Shown here piece by piece: positions 46,347 to 55,316 of a stretch of 64,000 nucleotides of DNA (the first letter of the stretch is position 1; each line of letters opens with the position of its first letter). This stretch comes from Methylibium sp035476815. GTDB lineage: Bacteria > Pseudomonadota > Gammaproteobacteria > Burkholderiales > Burkholderiaceae_C. A program made the position numbers and the translations under genes. The stretch lies in NCBI GenBank assembly GCA_035476815.1, contig DATILD010000017.1, positions 1-64,000 on the forward strand, written 5' to 3'. The notes beneath the pieces are model-generated. The model ran no database searches and was not told the DNA's origin. It saw only the letters and a list, made by a program, of their open reading frames with translations.

Positions 46347-48065
46347 TCAGCGCGGCAGGAACAGCAGCCACACCACCAGCAGCGCGTTGAAGAGCAGCGA
46401 GACCACCAGGCCCGCCTTCAACAGCGCCGCCGGGTCACGCTGGATCAGCGGCGTGGCGGGCGGCGCGGCCAGCACGCGCGAGGCGCCGCGCTCGAGCGCG
46501 AGCAGCAGCTCTTCGGCCGTCTCGAAGCGGTGGTGCGCATCGCGCGCGACGGCCTTGGCGAGCAGGTGGTCCAGCCAGATCGGCACGTCGGGCCGCAGCC
46601 GCGAAGCGGGCGCCGGGTCCTGGCGGTAGCGGCCGGTCTGGTAGGGCTCGATCTCGCCATAGGGCAGCCGGCCGGTGAGCCAGCGGTAGAGCGTGACGCC
46701 GAGGGCGTAGAGGTCGCTGCCGGCATCGGCCGAGGCGCCGTCCCACTGCTCGGGGTTGATGTAGCTCGGCGTGCCGGCATGCAGCTCGCGTTGCGCGGCC
46801 GGTTCGCGGCCCGACAGCGCGACGCCGAGGTCGAGGATGCGCCAGCGACCGTCGTCGCCGCGGTGCAGGTTGGCGGGCTTGATGTCGCGGTGGATCACGC
46901 CGTAGCGGTGCAGCCGTCCGAGCGCCTTGGCGACCTGGATGGCAGCCTCGATCACGTCGGCCACCGCCGCGGGCGTCGGGGCAACGAGCATCTGCTCGAG
47001 CGTGTGCCCGCCATGCCAGTCGAACACGCTGTAGAGCGCGCTCGGCTCGGTGAGCTCGTGCACGCGCACGAAGCCCGGGTCTTCGGTGCCCGCGCCGCGG
47101 CGCGGGCCGACGTAGCGCTCGGTCAGGCGCAGGCCCAGCCAGGCCTCGTGGGCGAGCATCGCGCGCTCCTCGGGGTCGCTGGCGCGCGACTCGTGCAGGG
47201 TCTTGATCGCGACCAGCCGGCGCTCCGCGTCGCGCGCCTGGTAGAGCCGGTGCACGCCGGTGTCGGCGACCAGCGCGGTGATCGCGTAGCCGTCGAGCAG
47301 GTCGCCGACCTTCAGGCGCGCCGGCACCGGCAGGCGACGGCCGCGCAGCAGCTCGTCCTCGAGCCGACCGGCGTCCAGCCCGCGCACGCGGATCACCAGC
47401 GCGGTGGCGTTGTCCTGGCTGCCGGCGGCGAGCGCCGCGTCGACCAGCGCCTCGCTCGCCGCCTGCGGGTCGCCCTCGCGCAGCAGCGCCGCCAGGCGCT
47501 CGGCGCCGAGCACGCCATGCACCCCGTCGGTGCTGAGCAGGAACAGGTCGCCGACCTGCAGCTCGCCCTGCGCGTAGTCGATGCGCACCGCGTCGTCGAG
47601 ACCGATCGCGCGCGTCAGCCGGCTCTGGAAGTCGATCTGCTCGAAGCGGTGGTCGTGGGTCAGCTGCATCAGCTCGTCGCCACGCAGCCGCCAGGCGCGG
47701 CTGTCGCCGACATGGGCGATGGTGACGCCGTGGCCCTCGAGCGCGAGCGCGGTCAGCGTCGTCATCGCCGTGTCGCCGCCCTTGCCGGCGCGGCCGTTGT
47801 GCGCCGCCAGCCAGGCGTTCTGGGCGCCGACCAGGCGGTCGAACACCACGGTGGTCTCCCAGGTCGCCGGCGCGCCGAAGAAGTCCGCCAGCAGGCTCAT
47901 CACCGTGGTCTGCGCCGCCTCGCGGCCGCGGCCGCCGCCCGAGACGCCGTCGGCGATCGCCGCCACCAGCCCGCGACCCGGCTCGCGCAGCGCACCGGCG
48001 AAGTCCTCGTTGTGCTCGCGCGTACCGCGCCGGCTCGCATGGCCGATCTCGACATCGAAACTCAT
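46347..48065 (-). CDS. PP2C phosphatase - Ser/Thr kinase fusion, membrane anchored
   Basis: 572 residues. N-terminal PP2C phosphatase (about 1-235): REHNEDFAG, AIADGVSGGG, HVGDSRAW, LLSTDGVHG and SQDNATAL supply the metal Asp residues. Protein kinase (about 260-525): VAIKTLHES, VIHRDIKPANLH, DLGVALSG in place of DFG, and GTPSYINPEQ. A C-terminal helix (LVVSLLFNALLVVWLLFL) anchors it with both domains in the cytoplasm. Fusions of this kind occur beside nitrate genes in related bacteria. It is divergent from nirB with the nirB promoter in the gap. Confidence 0.9.
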   Translation of the reverse strand: MSFDVEIGHASRRGTREHNEDFAGALREPGRGLVAAIADGVSGGGRGREAAQTTVMSLLADFFGAPATWETTVVFDRLVGAQNAWLAAHNGRAGKGGDTAMTTLTALALEGHGVTIAHVGDSRAWRLRGDELMQLTHDHRFEQIDFQSRLTRAIGLDDAVRIDYAQGELQVGDLFLLSTDGVHGVLGAERLAALLREGDPQAASEALVDAALAAGSQDNATALVIRVRGLDAGRLEDELLRGRRLPVPARLKVGDLLDGYAITALVADTGVHRLYQARDAERRLVAIKTLHESRASDPEERAMLAHEAWLGLRLTERYVGPRRGAGTEDPGFVRVHELTEPSALYSVFDWHGGHTLEQMLVAPTPAAVADVIEAAIQVAKALGRLHRYGVIHRDIKPANLHRGDDGRWRILDLGVALSGREPAAQRELHAGTPSYINPEQWDGASADAGSDLYALGVTLYRWLTGRLPYGEIEPYQTGRYRQDPAPASRLRPDVPIWLDHLLAKAVARDAHHRFETAEELLLALERGASRVLAAPPATPLIQRDPAALLKAGLVVSLLFNALLVVWLLFLPR

Positions 48066-48106
48066 CGCGCCATTGTCACCGGCCCGTCCGCGCTGTCGGC
48101 GATGGT

Positions 48107-48122
48107 TGGCACCCGCTTTGCT
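48107..48122 (+). promoter_or_regulatory. sigma-54 promoter of nirB
   Basis: TGGCACCCGCTTTGCT matches the sigma-54 consensus at 11 of 12 fixed positions with correct GG-GC spacing. The predicted start at about 48133 leaves a 16-nt leader containing AGGAG (48138-48142), six bases before the nirB ATG. Confidence 0.8.
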
Positions 48123-48148
48123 ATGAACCGCTCGATCAGGAGCCTCGC

Positions 48149-50602
48149 ATGAAGAAGATGAAACTGGTGATGGTGGGCAACGGCATGGCCGGCGTGCGCA
48201 CGCTCGAGGAGCTGCTGAAGATCGCGCCGGACCTCTACGACATCACCGTGTTCGGCGCCGAGCCGCACCCGAACTACAACCGCATCCTGCTCAGCCCGGT
48301 GCTGGCCGGCGAGCAGACGATCGACGAGATCATCCTGAACCCGCTGTCCTGGTACGCGGAAAACGGCGTCACGCTGCACGCCGGCAAGAAGGTGGTGGCG
48401 GTCGACCGCAAGAAGCGCCTCGTGCGCGCCGAGGGCCAGGACGGCAGCGTCGTCGAGGCCGAGTACGACCGCCTGCTGATCGCCACCGGCTCCAACCCCT
48501 TCATCCTGCCGGTGCCCGGCAAGGACCTGGAGGGCGTGATCGCCTACCGCGACATCGCCGACACCAACACGATGATCGACGCGGCCACCAAGTACCAGCA
48601 CGCGGTCGTGATCGGCGGCGGCCTGCTCGGTCTCGAGGCCGCCAACGGCCTGATGCTGCGCGGCATGCAGGTCACCGTGGTGCACATCATGCCCTGGCTG
48701 ATGGAGCGCCAGCTCGACGACGTGGCGGGCAAGCTGCTGCAGAAGTCGCTCGAGGACCGTGGCCTGAAGTTCCTGATCGGCGCCCAGACGCAGGAGCTGA
48801 TCGGCGGCAAGGACGGCCGCGTGATGGCGGTCAAGTTCAAGGACGGCAGCGAGATCCCGGCCGACCTGGTGGTGATGGCCGCCGGCATCCGCCCCAACAC
48901 CGAGCTGGCCGAGAAGATCGGCATTCATTGCAGCCGCGGCATCGTCGTCACCGACACGATGCAGACCGTGACCGACCCGCGCGTCTACTCGGTCGGCGAA
49001 TGCGCGGCCCACCGCGGCATCGCCTACGGCCTGGTCGCCCCCCTGTTCGAGCAGGGCAAGGTCTGCGCGACCCACCTGGCCGAGTTCGGCATCGGCCGCT
49101 ACACCGGCAGCCAGACCTCGACCAAGCTCAAGGTCACCGGCATCGACCTGTTCTCGGCCGGCGAGTTCATGGGCGGCCAGGACTGCGAGGAGATCGTGAT
49201 GAGCGATCCCTACGGCGGCGTCTACAAGAAGCTGGTCATCAAGGGCGACAAGCTGATCGGCGCCTGCCTGTATGGCGACACGGTCGACGGCAGCTGGTAC
49301 TTCAAGATGCTGCGCGAGGGCCGCCCCATCGGCGACATCCGAGCCACGCTGCTGCACGGCGAGGCCGGCGCCAACATCGGCGACACCGGCCACGAGGGCC
49401 ACACCAAGGCCGCCAGCATGCCCGACGATGCCGAGGTCTGCGGCTGCAACGGCGTCAACAAGGGCACGATCTGCAAGGCCATCAAGGAAAAGGGCCTGTT
49501 CACGCTCGAGGAGGTCAAGAAGCACACCAAGGCCAGCGCCTCGTGCGGCTCGTGCACCGGCCTGGTCGAGCAGATCCTGATGTTCACCGCCGGCGGCGAC
49601 TACTCGAAGGCGCCGACCAAGAAGGCGATGTGCGGCTGCACCGACGCCAGCCACCAGGAGGCGCGCGAGGCGATCAAGGTCGAGCATCTGCTGACGATCG
49701 ACTCGGTCTACAAGCGCCTGGGCTGGCGCACGCCCAACGGCTGCTCGTCGTGCCGCCCGGCGATCAACTACTACCTGATCAGCAGCTGGCCGAAGGAGGC
49801 GCTGGACGACCCGCAGTCGCGCTTCATCAACGAGCGCAGCCACGCCAACATCCAGAAGGACGGCACCTACTCGGTGATCCCGCGCATGTGGGGCGGCGAG
49901 ACCACCGCCGACGAGCTGCGCCGCATCGCCGACGCGGTCGACAAGTACAAGATCCCGACCGTCAAGGTCACCGGCGGCCAGCGCATCGATCTGCTGGGCG
50001 TCAAGAAGGAGGATCTGGTCAACGTCTGGAAGGACATCGGCATGCCCTCGGGCCACGCCTACGCGAAGGCGCTGCGCACCGTGAAGACCTGCGTCGGCAG
50101 CGAGTGGTGCCGCTTCGGCACCCAGGACTCGACGCAGATGGGCAAGGACCTGGAGCGCGCGCTGTGGCGCATGTACGCGCCGCACAAGGTCAAGATCGCC
50201 GTGTCGGGCTGCCCGCGCAACTGCGCCGAGGCCGGCATCAAGGACGTCGGCGTGATCGGCGTCGACTCGGGCTGGGAGATCTACGTCGCCGGCAACGGCG
50301 GCATCAAGACCGAGGTCGCGCACTTCTTCTGCAAGCTCAAGACCGCCGAGGAGGTGCTCGAGTACAGCGGCGCCTTCCTGCAGCTCTACCGCGAGGAAGG
50401 CTGGTACCTCGAGCGCACGGTGCACTACGTCGGCCGCGTCGGCCTCGACTACGTCAAGAAGAAGATCCTCGACGACGCCGCGGGCCGCCAGGCGCTGTGG
50501 GAGAAGCTGAAGTTCAGCCTCGAGGGCGAACCCGACCCCTGGTTCGAGTTCGACAAGGCGGCGGTCGATACCCGCCAGTTCACGCCCGTGGGAGCGCTGT
50601 GA
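48149..50602 (+). CDS. nirB: assimilatory nitrite reductase (NADH), large subunit
   Basis: 817 residues: FAD/NADH domain (VMVGNGMAGVRTLEELL; VVIGGGLLGLEAANGL), a BFD-like [2Fe-2S] domain from Cys431 (CGCNGVNKGTICKAI, then SCGSCTGLVEQ), and the siroheme/4Fe-4S reductase domain with Cys648 and Cys654 (CVGSEWC) and Cys688 and Cys692 (SGCPRNC). Reduces nitrite to ammonium with six electrons. Stop overlaps the nirD start (TGATG). Confidence 0.97.
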   Translation: MKKMKLVMVGNGMAGVRTLEELLKIAPDLYDITVFGAEPHPNYNRILLSPVLAGEQTIDEIILNPLSWYAENGVTLHAGKKVVAVDRKKRLVRAEGQDGSVVEAEYDRLLIATGSNPFILPVPGKDLEGVIAYRDIADTNTMIDAATKYQHAVVIGGGLLGLEAANGLMLRGMQVTVVHIMPWLMERQLDDVAGKLLQKSLEDRGLKFLIGAQTQELIGGKDGRVMAVKFKDGSEIPADLVVMAAGIRPNTELAEKIGIHCSRGIVVTDTMQTVTDPRVYSVGECAAHRGIAYGLVAPLFEQGKVCATHLAEFGIGRYTGSQTSTKLKVTGIDLFSAGEFMGGQDCEEIVMSDPYGGVYKKLVIKGDKLIGACLYGDTVDGSWYFKMLREGRPIGDIRATLLHGEAGANIGDTGHEGHTKAASMPDDAEVCGCNGVNKGTICKAIKEKGLFTLEEVKKHTKASASCGSCTGLVEQILMFTAGGDYSKAPTKKAMCGCTDASHQEAREAIKVEHLLTIDSVYKRLGWRTPNGCSSCRPAINYYLISSWPKEALDDPQSRFINERSHANIQKDGTYSVIPRMWGGETTADELRRIADAVDKYKIPTVKVTGGQRIDLLGVKKEDLVNVWKDIGMPSGHAYAKALRTVKTCVGSEWCRFGTQDSTQMGKDLERALWRMYAPHKVKIAVSGCPRNCAEAGIKDVGVIGVDSGWEIYVAGNGGIKTEVAHFFCKLKTAEEVLEYSGAFLQLYREEGWYLERTVHYVGRVGLDYVKKKILDDAAGRQALWEKLKFSLEGEPDPWFEFDKAAVDTRQFTPVGAL

Positions 50603-50982
50603 TGAGCACCTGGAAGAAGATCTGTTTCGTCGCGGACATCCCCGCGCTCGGCTCGCGCCGCGTGCAGCGCCCGCAGGGCGTCGCGGTCGCGGTGTTCCGC
50701 AACGCCGAGGACAAGGTGTTCGCGCTGCTCGACCGCTGCCCGCACAAGGGCGGCCCGCTGAGCCAGGGCATCGTGTTCGGCGAGAGCGTCGCCTGCCCGC
50801 TGCACAACTGGACCATCGGCCTGGACGACGGCTGCGCGAAAGCGCCCGACGAGGGCTGCACGCCCTCGTTCGCCTGCAAGGTCGTGAACGGCGAGGTCTT
50901 CCTCGACGCGAACGAGCTCGCCACCAAGGCGCTCGACCTGCCGGCCCCGACCGCCGGCCCGCGCGTCACCTCGGCCGCCTGA
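50602..50982 (+). CDS. nirD: nitrite reductase (NADH), small subunit
   Basis: 126 residues with a Rieske [2Fe-2S] motif pair, CPHKGGPLSQG and CPLHNWTIGLDDG (Cys-x-His ... Cys-x2-His). Partner of NirB; coupled to it by a one-base overlap. Confidence 0.95.
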   Translation: MSTWKKICFVADIPALGSRRVQRPQGVAVAVFRNAEDKVFALLDRCPHKGGPLSQGIVFGESVACPLHNWTIGLDDGCAKAPDEGCTPSFACKVVNGEVFLDANELATKALDLPAPTAGPRVTSAA

Positions 50983-51008
50983 ACGAACGACCAACGGGAG
51001 AACCGACC

Positions 51009-53255
51009 ATGCTCTTCGGCCGCACGCACCGCAAGCCGATCAAGATCCCGGTCAAGGCCGTGCACGAGTGGAAGTACACCACTTGCAACTACTGCTCGAC
51101 CGGCTGCGCGATCGAGATCGGGCTGAACGATCAGGGTCGCATCGTCACCAGCCGCGGCCACGCCGGCGCCGACGTCAACCGCGGCAAGCTGTGCATCAAG
51201 GGCCTGCTCGAGCACGACCTGTTCGAGTCGCCCGGCCGCGGCAAGATCCCGCTGATGCGCGACAAGGCGCACCTGCCCTTCCAGCCGGCCAGCTGGGACG
51301 GCGCGCTCGACACCGTCGCCGCGAAGATCAAGGAGATCCAGGCCAAGTACGGCCGCGACTCCTTCGCGGTGGTCTCGACCGGCCAGCTGCTGACCGAAGA
51401 GTTCTACACCCTCGGCAAGCTGGTGCGCGGCCAGATCGGCACCAACAACTACGACGGCAACACGACGCTGTGCATGGCCTCGGCGGTGTCGGGCTACAAG
51501 CGCAGCTTCGGCTCCGACGGCCCGCCGGGCTGCTACGAGGACTTCGAGCACACCCATTGCCTGATGGCCTTCGGCTCGAACCTGCCCGAGCAGCACCCGA
51601 TCATCTACTGGCGCCTGAAGGAAGCGCTCGAGAAGCGCAAGTTCCCGCTCATCGTGATCGACCCGCGCGTGACGATGCTGGCGCAGTTCGCCGACATCCA
51701 CCTGCCGATCACGCCGGGCACCGACACGGTGCTGATCAACGCGATGATGCACGTGATCCTCAAGGAAGGCCTCGAGGACCGCGAGTACATCGAGCAGCAC
51801 ACCCAGGGCATCGACGCGCTGCGCGCGCTGGTGGCCGACTACGACCCGAAGATCGCCCAGCACGAGTGCGGCATCGACGAGGACCGCATCCGCCAGGTCG
51901 CGCGCCTGTACGCGAAGGCGCCGGCGGCGATGAGCATCTGGACCATGGGCATCAACCAATCCACCCACGGCTCGGACGGCGTCGTCAACATCAACAACCT
52001 GAACCTGATCACCGGCAACATCGGCAAGCCGGGCGGCACCAGCCTGTCGATCACCGGCCAGTGCAACGCGATGGGCACGCGCGAGTGGTCGTCCTGCTCG
52101 GGCCTGCCGGGCTACCGCCTGCTCGAGAAGGAGAAGGACCGCAAGCAGGTCGCCGACTTCTGGGGCATCGACGAGAGTTTCTTCCCGGCCAAGCGCGGGC
52201 TGGCGCAGACCGACATCTTCCCGGCCATCGAGACCGGCGAGATCAAGGGCCTGTGGCTGGTCGCGACCAACCCGATGACCTCGATGCCCAACCAGCCGCG
52301 CATCCGCAAGGCGATGGAGAACCTCGAGTTCCTGGTCGTGCAGGACGTCTACGAGGACGTCGAGACCAACAAGTACTCGCATGTCTACCTGCCGGCGGCC
52401 GTCTGGGCCGAGAAGGAAGGCTGCCACACCAACACCGAGCGCCGAGTGAATCTCACGCGCAACGTCATCCGGCCCTTCGCCGATTCGAAGTCCGACTTCT
52501 GGATCTTCAACGAGATGGCCAAGCGCTTCACCGACCGCAACGCCATCCACTACCCCGAGACGCCCGAGGGCGCGTTCGAGGAGATGAAGCAGCTGTCGGT
52601 CGGCGCCGGCCGCACGCTCGACATCTCGGGCATGAGCTACGACCGCATCGAGGCGGCGCGCGGCATCCAGTGGCCCTACACCGCCGAGCAGGCGGCGGCC
52701 GACGAGGCGCGCCTGGGCGTGCCCGGCGCCTTCGACATGCAAAAGCGCGTCGACCTGAAGGGCCACCAGCGCCTCTACGCCGACGGCCACTTCCAGACCG
52801 ACAACGGCCGCGCGCACCTGATCCCGGTGCGCTTCGTCAACAACAACGAGTGCCCGGACGCCGAGTACCCGTTCTGGTTCAACTCGGGCCGCGTCGTCGA
52901 GCATTTCCACACCCGCACCCGCACCGGCAAGATCGGCAACCTGAACAAGTTCAGCCCGACGCCCTACATGGAGATGAACCCGGACGCGGCCGACGAGCTC
53001 GGCGTCGAGCACCAGAGCTATGTGCGCGTCGTCAGCCGCCGCGGCGACGCGATCGTGATGGTGCAGCTGACCCACCGCGTGCCGCGCAACATGGTGTTCG
53101 TGCCCTTCCACTACCACGACTGCGTCAACCGCATCTCGCTCGGCCTGCTCGACCCTTACTCCCGCCAGCCGGCCTTCAAGCAATGCGCCGCGCGCATCGA
53201 GAAGGTCGACCAGCAGGAAGCCGCGCGCCTGAACATGGAACGCCGCGCGTTCTGA
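51009..53255 (+). CDS. nasA: molybdopterin nitrate reductase, catalytic subunit
   Basis: 748 residues of the DMSO-reductase superfamily. N-terminal 4Fe-4S ligands C26-x2-C29-x3-C33-x28-C62 (TTCNYCSTGCAIEI; GKLCIKG), bis-MGD domains (WTMGINQSTHGSDGVVNINN; ATNPMTSMPNQ) and a C-terminal barrel (PFWFNSGRVVEHFHTRTRTG). No twin-Arg signal is present, so it is cytoplasmic. It lacks the C-terminal [2Fe-2S] extension of classic NasA. The nitrate role comes from the locus; nitrate and formate-type enzymes are close in sequence. Confidence 0.88.
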   Translation: MLFGRTHRKPIKIPVKAVHEWKYTTCNYCSTGCAIEIGLNDQGRIVTSRGHAGADVNRGKLCIKGLLEHDLFESPGRGKIPLMRDKAHLPFQPASWDGALDTVAAKIKEIQAKYGRDSFAVVSTGQLLTEEFYTLGKLVRGQIGTNNYDGNTTLCMASAVSGYKRSFGSDGPPGCYEDFEHTHCLMAFGSNLPEQHPIIYWRLKEALEKRKFPLIVIDPRVTMLAQFADIHLPITPGTDTVLINAMMHVILKEGLEDREYIEQHTQGIDALRALVADYDPKIAQHECGIDEDRIRQVARLYAKAPAAMSIWTMGINQSTHGSDGVVNINNLNLITGNIGKPGGTSLSITGQCNAMGTREWSSCSGLPGYRLLEKEKDRKQVADFWGIDESFFPAKRGLAQTDIFPAIETGEIKGLWLVATNPMTSMPNQPRIRKAMENLEFLVVQDVYEDVETNKYSHVYLPAAVWAEKEGCHTNTERRVNLTRNVIRPFADSKSDFWIFNEMAKRFTDRNAIHYPETPEGAFEEMKQLSVGAGRTLDISGMSYDRIEAARGIQWPYTAEQAAADEARLGVPGAFDMQKRVDLKGHQRLYADGHFQTDNGRAHLIPVRFVNNNECPDAEYPFWFNSGRVVEHFHTRTRTGKIGNLNKFSPTPYMEMNPDAADELGVEHQSYVRVVSRRGDAIVMVQLTHRVPRNMVFVPFHYHDCVNRISLGLLDPYSRQPAFKQCAARIEKVDQQEAARLNMERRAF

Positions 53256-53271
53256 CCCCGAGGCCCAAGCG

Positions 53272-55245
53272 ATGCTGAACATCTCCGTCAACCCGCGCAC
53301 CGGCGAAGCCTCGGTGACGCCGCTGCCGCGCCCGGCGCCCGTGCCGCTCGACGAGCGGGCGCTGTGGGAAATGCGCACCGAGGAGCGCGACTACGCCTAC
53401 CTGCCCGAGGTCGAGCTGCCGGACGTCAACCGCTACGGCCAGAAGATCGACCTGGTCGAGCACACCGGCGGCCAGGGACCGATGCAGGGGCCGGGCCGCT
53501 CGATGTACATCAACGAGAACCCGCAGGTCGGCCCGAACCCGAACCGCAACAAGCAGCACGGCTTCTACTTCACCGCCGACAACTGCATCGGCTGCCATGC
53601 CTGCGAGGCCGCGTGCAGCGAGAAGAACGAGAACCCGCCGCACCTGGCGTTCCGCTCGGTCGGCTATGTCGAGGGCGGCAGCTACCCCGACTACAAGCGC
53701 ATGAACATCTCGATGGCCTGCAACCATTGCGATGACCCGGTGTGCCTGCGCGGCTGCCCGACCAAGGCCTACACCAAGCACACCGAGTACGGCGCGGTGC
53801 TGCAGGACCCGGACACCTGCTTCGGCTGCGGCTACTGCACCTGGGTGTGCCCCTACAACGCGCCGCAGCTCGACCCGGTCAAGGGCCAGGTCAGCAAGTG
53901 CAATATGTGCGTGGACCGCCTCGAGGTCGGCCTCAAGCCCGCCTGCGTCGCGGCTTGCGTGGGCAATGCGCTGGACTTCGGCGTCATCGAGACGGTGCCG
54001 AAGGGCCGCGAGCAGGCGCGCGCCGAGATCCCCGGCTTCCCCTCGCCCGAGATCACGCACCCGAACATCCGCTTCCAGCAGATCAAGGAGCTGCCCGACG
54101 AGATGAAGCGCACCGACTCGATGCCGGTCAAGTACCACAAGGACGAGCGGGGCCGCTACCGCCCGGCGATCGACCAGAAGGCGGGCAAGCAAGCGCACTG
54201 GAACCTCGCGCGCCTGTCCTCGCGCGAGAACCCGCTGGTGCTGTTCACGCTGGCCGCGCAGGCCGCGATCGGCGCGTTCACGCTGCAGTTCCTGGCCGGC
54301 GGGGCCGGCCTGCCGGGCTTCGCCGACTTCGCCACCTCGCCGATGTACCTGGTGCTGGCGGTGGTCGAGTTCATGCTGGTGGCCTTCGGTCTCTTCATGT
54401 CGACGATGCACCTGGGCAAGCCGCACCGCTTCTACCGCGGCTTCAACAACCTGCGCTACTCGCCGGTGTCGCGCGAAGGGCTGGGCATCGCCCTCTTCAT
54501 CGCCGGGCTCGGCGGCCACATCGTGCTGAGCCTGCCGGCCCAACCCTGGGTGCAGGGCCTGGTCGGCGGCCTGCCGCCGCCGCTGCTCGCGCTCGCGGCC
54601 TTCGGCGCGCGCGCGGCCGGCCTGCTCGGCATCGTCGCCGGCGCGGTGGGGCTGTACTACATGACGCGCTGCTACCGCATCAAGGCGCGGCCGTTCTGGG
54701 ACCACTGGCAGGTCGCGACCGCCTTCGGCGGCAGCGCGCTGTCGCTCGGCAGCCTCCTCGCCGCGGCGGCGCTGCTGCCGACGCTGCTGCTCGCCGGCCT
54801 GCCGCATGCCGACGCCGCGCTGGTCTGCGCCGTGCTGCTGGCGCTGGGCCTGGCGGTCGAGGGCCTCGGCCACATCGGCCATGCTCGCGACCTGGGCCGC
54901 GCCGAGCACGAAGGCGGTGCGTCCTACTACGTGCAGACCACCACCTTCGGCAAGACCTACCGGCTGCGCAACGTGCTGCTCGGCGCCAACCTGCTGCTGG
55001 TGGCAAGCGTCGTCGCGGCGCTGGCGACCGGCCATGCCGGACCCTGGGTGCTGGTCAACCTGGTGCTCGCCGGTGCGCTGCTGCTGGCGACCAGCCTGAT
55101 CGGCCGCGCGCTCTTCTACGTGCTGGTGATCCCGACCACGATGCCGGGTGCCTTCTTCTGGAAGAACAAGGGCTTCGAGGACCATGCGCGCGCGATCGGC
55201 CTGGCGCACCTGCCGCAGGTCGGCGTCGCGCCGCTGCGCCACTGA
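53272..55245 (+). CDS. fused DmsB-DmsC-type iron-sulfur and membrane anchor subunit
   Basis: 657 residues. An N-terminal extension of about 95 residues leads into four 4Fe-4S motifs (from Cys105, CIGCHACEAAC; CNHCDDPVCLRGC; CFGCGYCTWVCPYN; CNMCVDRLEVGLKPACVAAC), the DmsB pattern. After a linker (250-310), eight hydrophobic segments follow (about 315-615) with the DmsC hallmark STMHLGKPHRFYRGFNNLRY. It should oxidise quinol in the inner membrane and feed electrons to the catalytic subunit encoded just upstream, on the cytoplasmic side. Confidence 0.9.
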   Translation: MLNISVNPRTGEASVTPLPRPAPVPLDERALWEMRTEERDYAYLPEVELPDVNRYGQKIDLVEHTGGQGPMQGPGRSMYINENPQVGPNPNRNKQHGFYFTADNCIGCHACEAACSEKNENPPHLAFRSVGYVEGGSYPDYKRMNISMACNHCDDPVCLRGCPTKAYTKHTEYGAVLQDPDTCFGCGYCTWVCPYNAPQLDPVKGQVSKCNMCVDRLEVGLKPACVAACVGNALDFGVIETVPKGREQARAEIPGFPSPEITHPNIRFQQIKELPDEMKRTDSMPVKYHKDERGRYRPAIDQKAGKQAHWNLARLSSRENPLVLFTLAAQAAIGAFTLQFLAGGAGLPGFADFATSPMYLVLAVVEFMLVAFGLFMSTMHLGKPHRFYRGFNNLRYSPVSREGLGIALFIAGLGGHIVLSLPAQPWVQGLVGGLPPPLLALAAFGARAAGLLGIVAGAVGLYYMTRCYRIKARPFWDHWQVATAFGGSALSLGSLLAAAALLPTLLLAGLPHADAALVCAVLLALGLAVEGLGHIGHARDLGRAEHEGGASYYVQTTTFGKTYRLRNVLLGANLLLVASVVAALATGHAGPWVLVNLVLAGALLLATSLIGRALFYVLVIPTTMPGAFFWKNKGFEDHARAIGLAHLPQVGVAPLRH

Positions 55246-55316
55246 AGCCGACACCCTGTAGCAGTTGACAGGGCGGCACCCCGGACCTCTGGCCTGAGAC
55301 TTGCGAAACTGCGGGC

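Noticed and set aside
46347..48065. The phosphatase-kinase fusion as part of a phage-defence system
   Set aside because: Kinase genes do occur in defence loci, but the neighbours are all nitrate assimilation genes and no nuclease or other effector is near.
48062..50425. 787-codon minus-strand frame opposite nirB
   Set aside because: NirB on the plus strand has all cofactor motifs; the antisense frame is a composition artefact.
50580..53378. 932-codon minus-strand frame opposite nirD and nasA
   Set aside because: Same reason; no family signal, and it lies under three convincing plus-strand genes.
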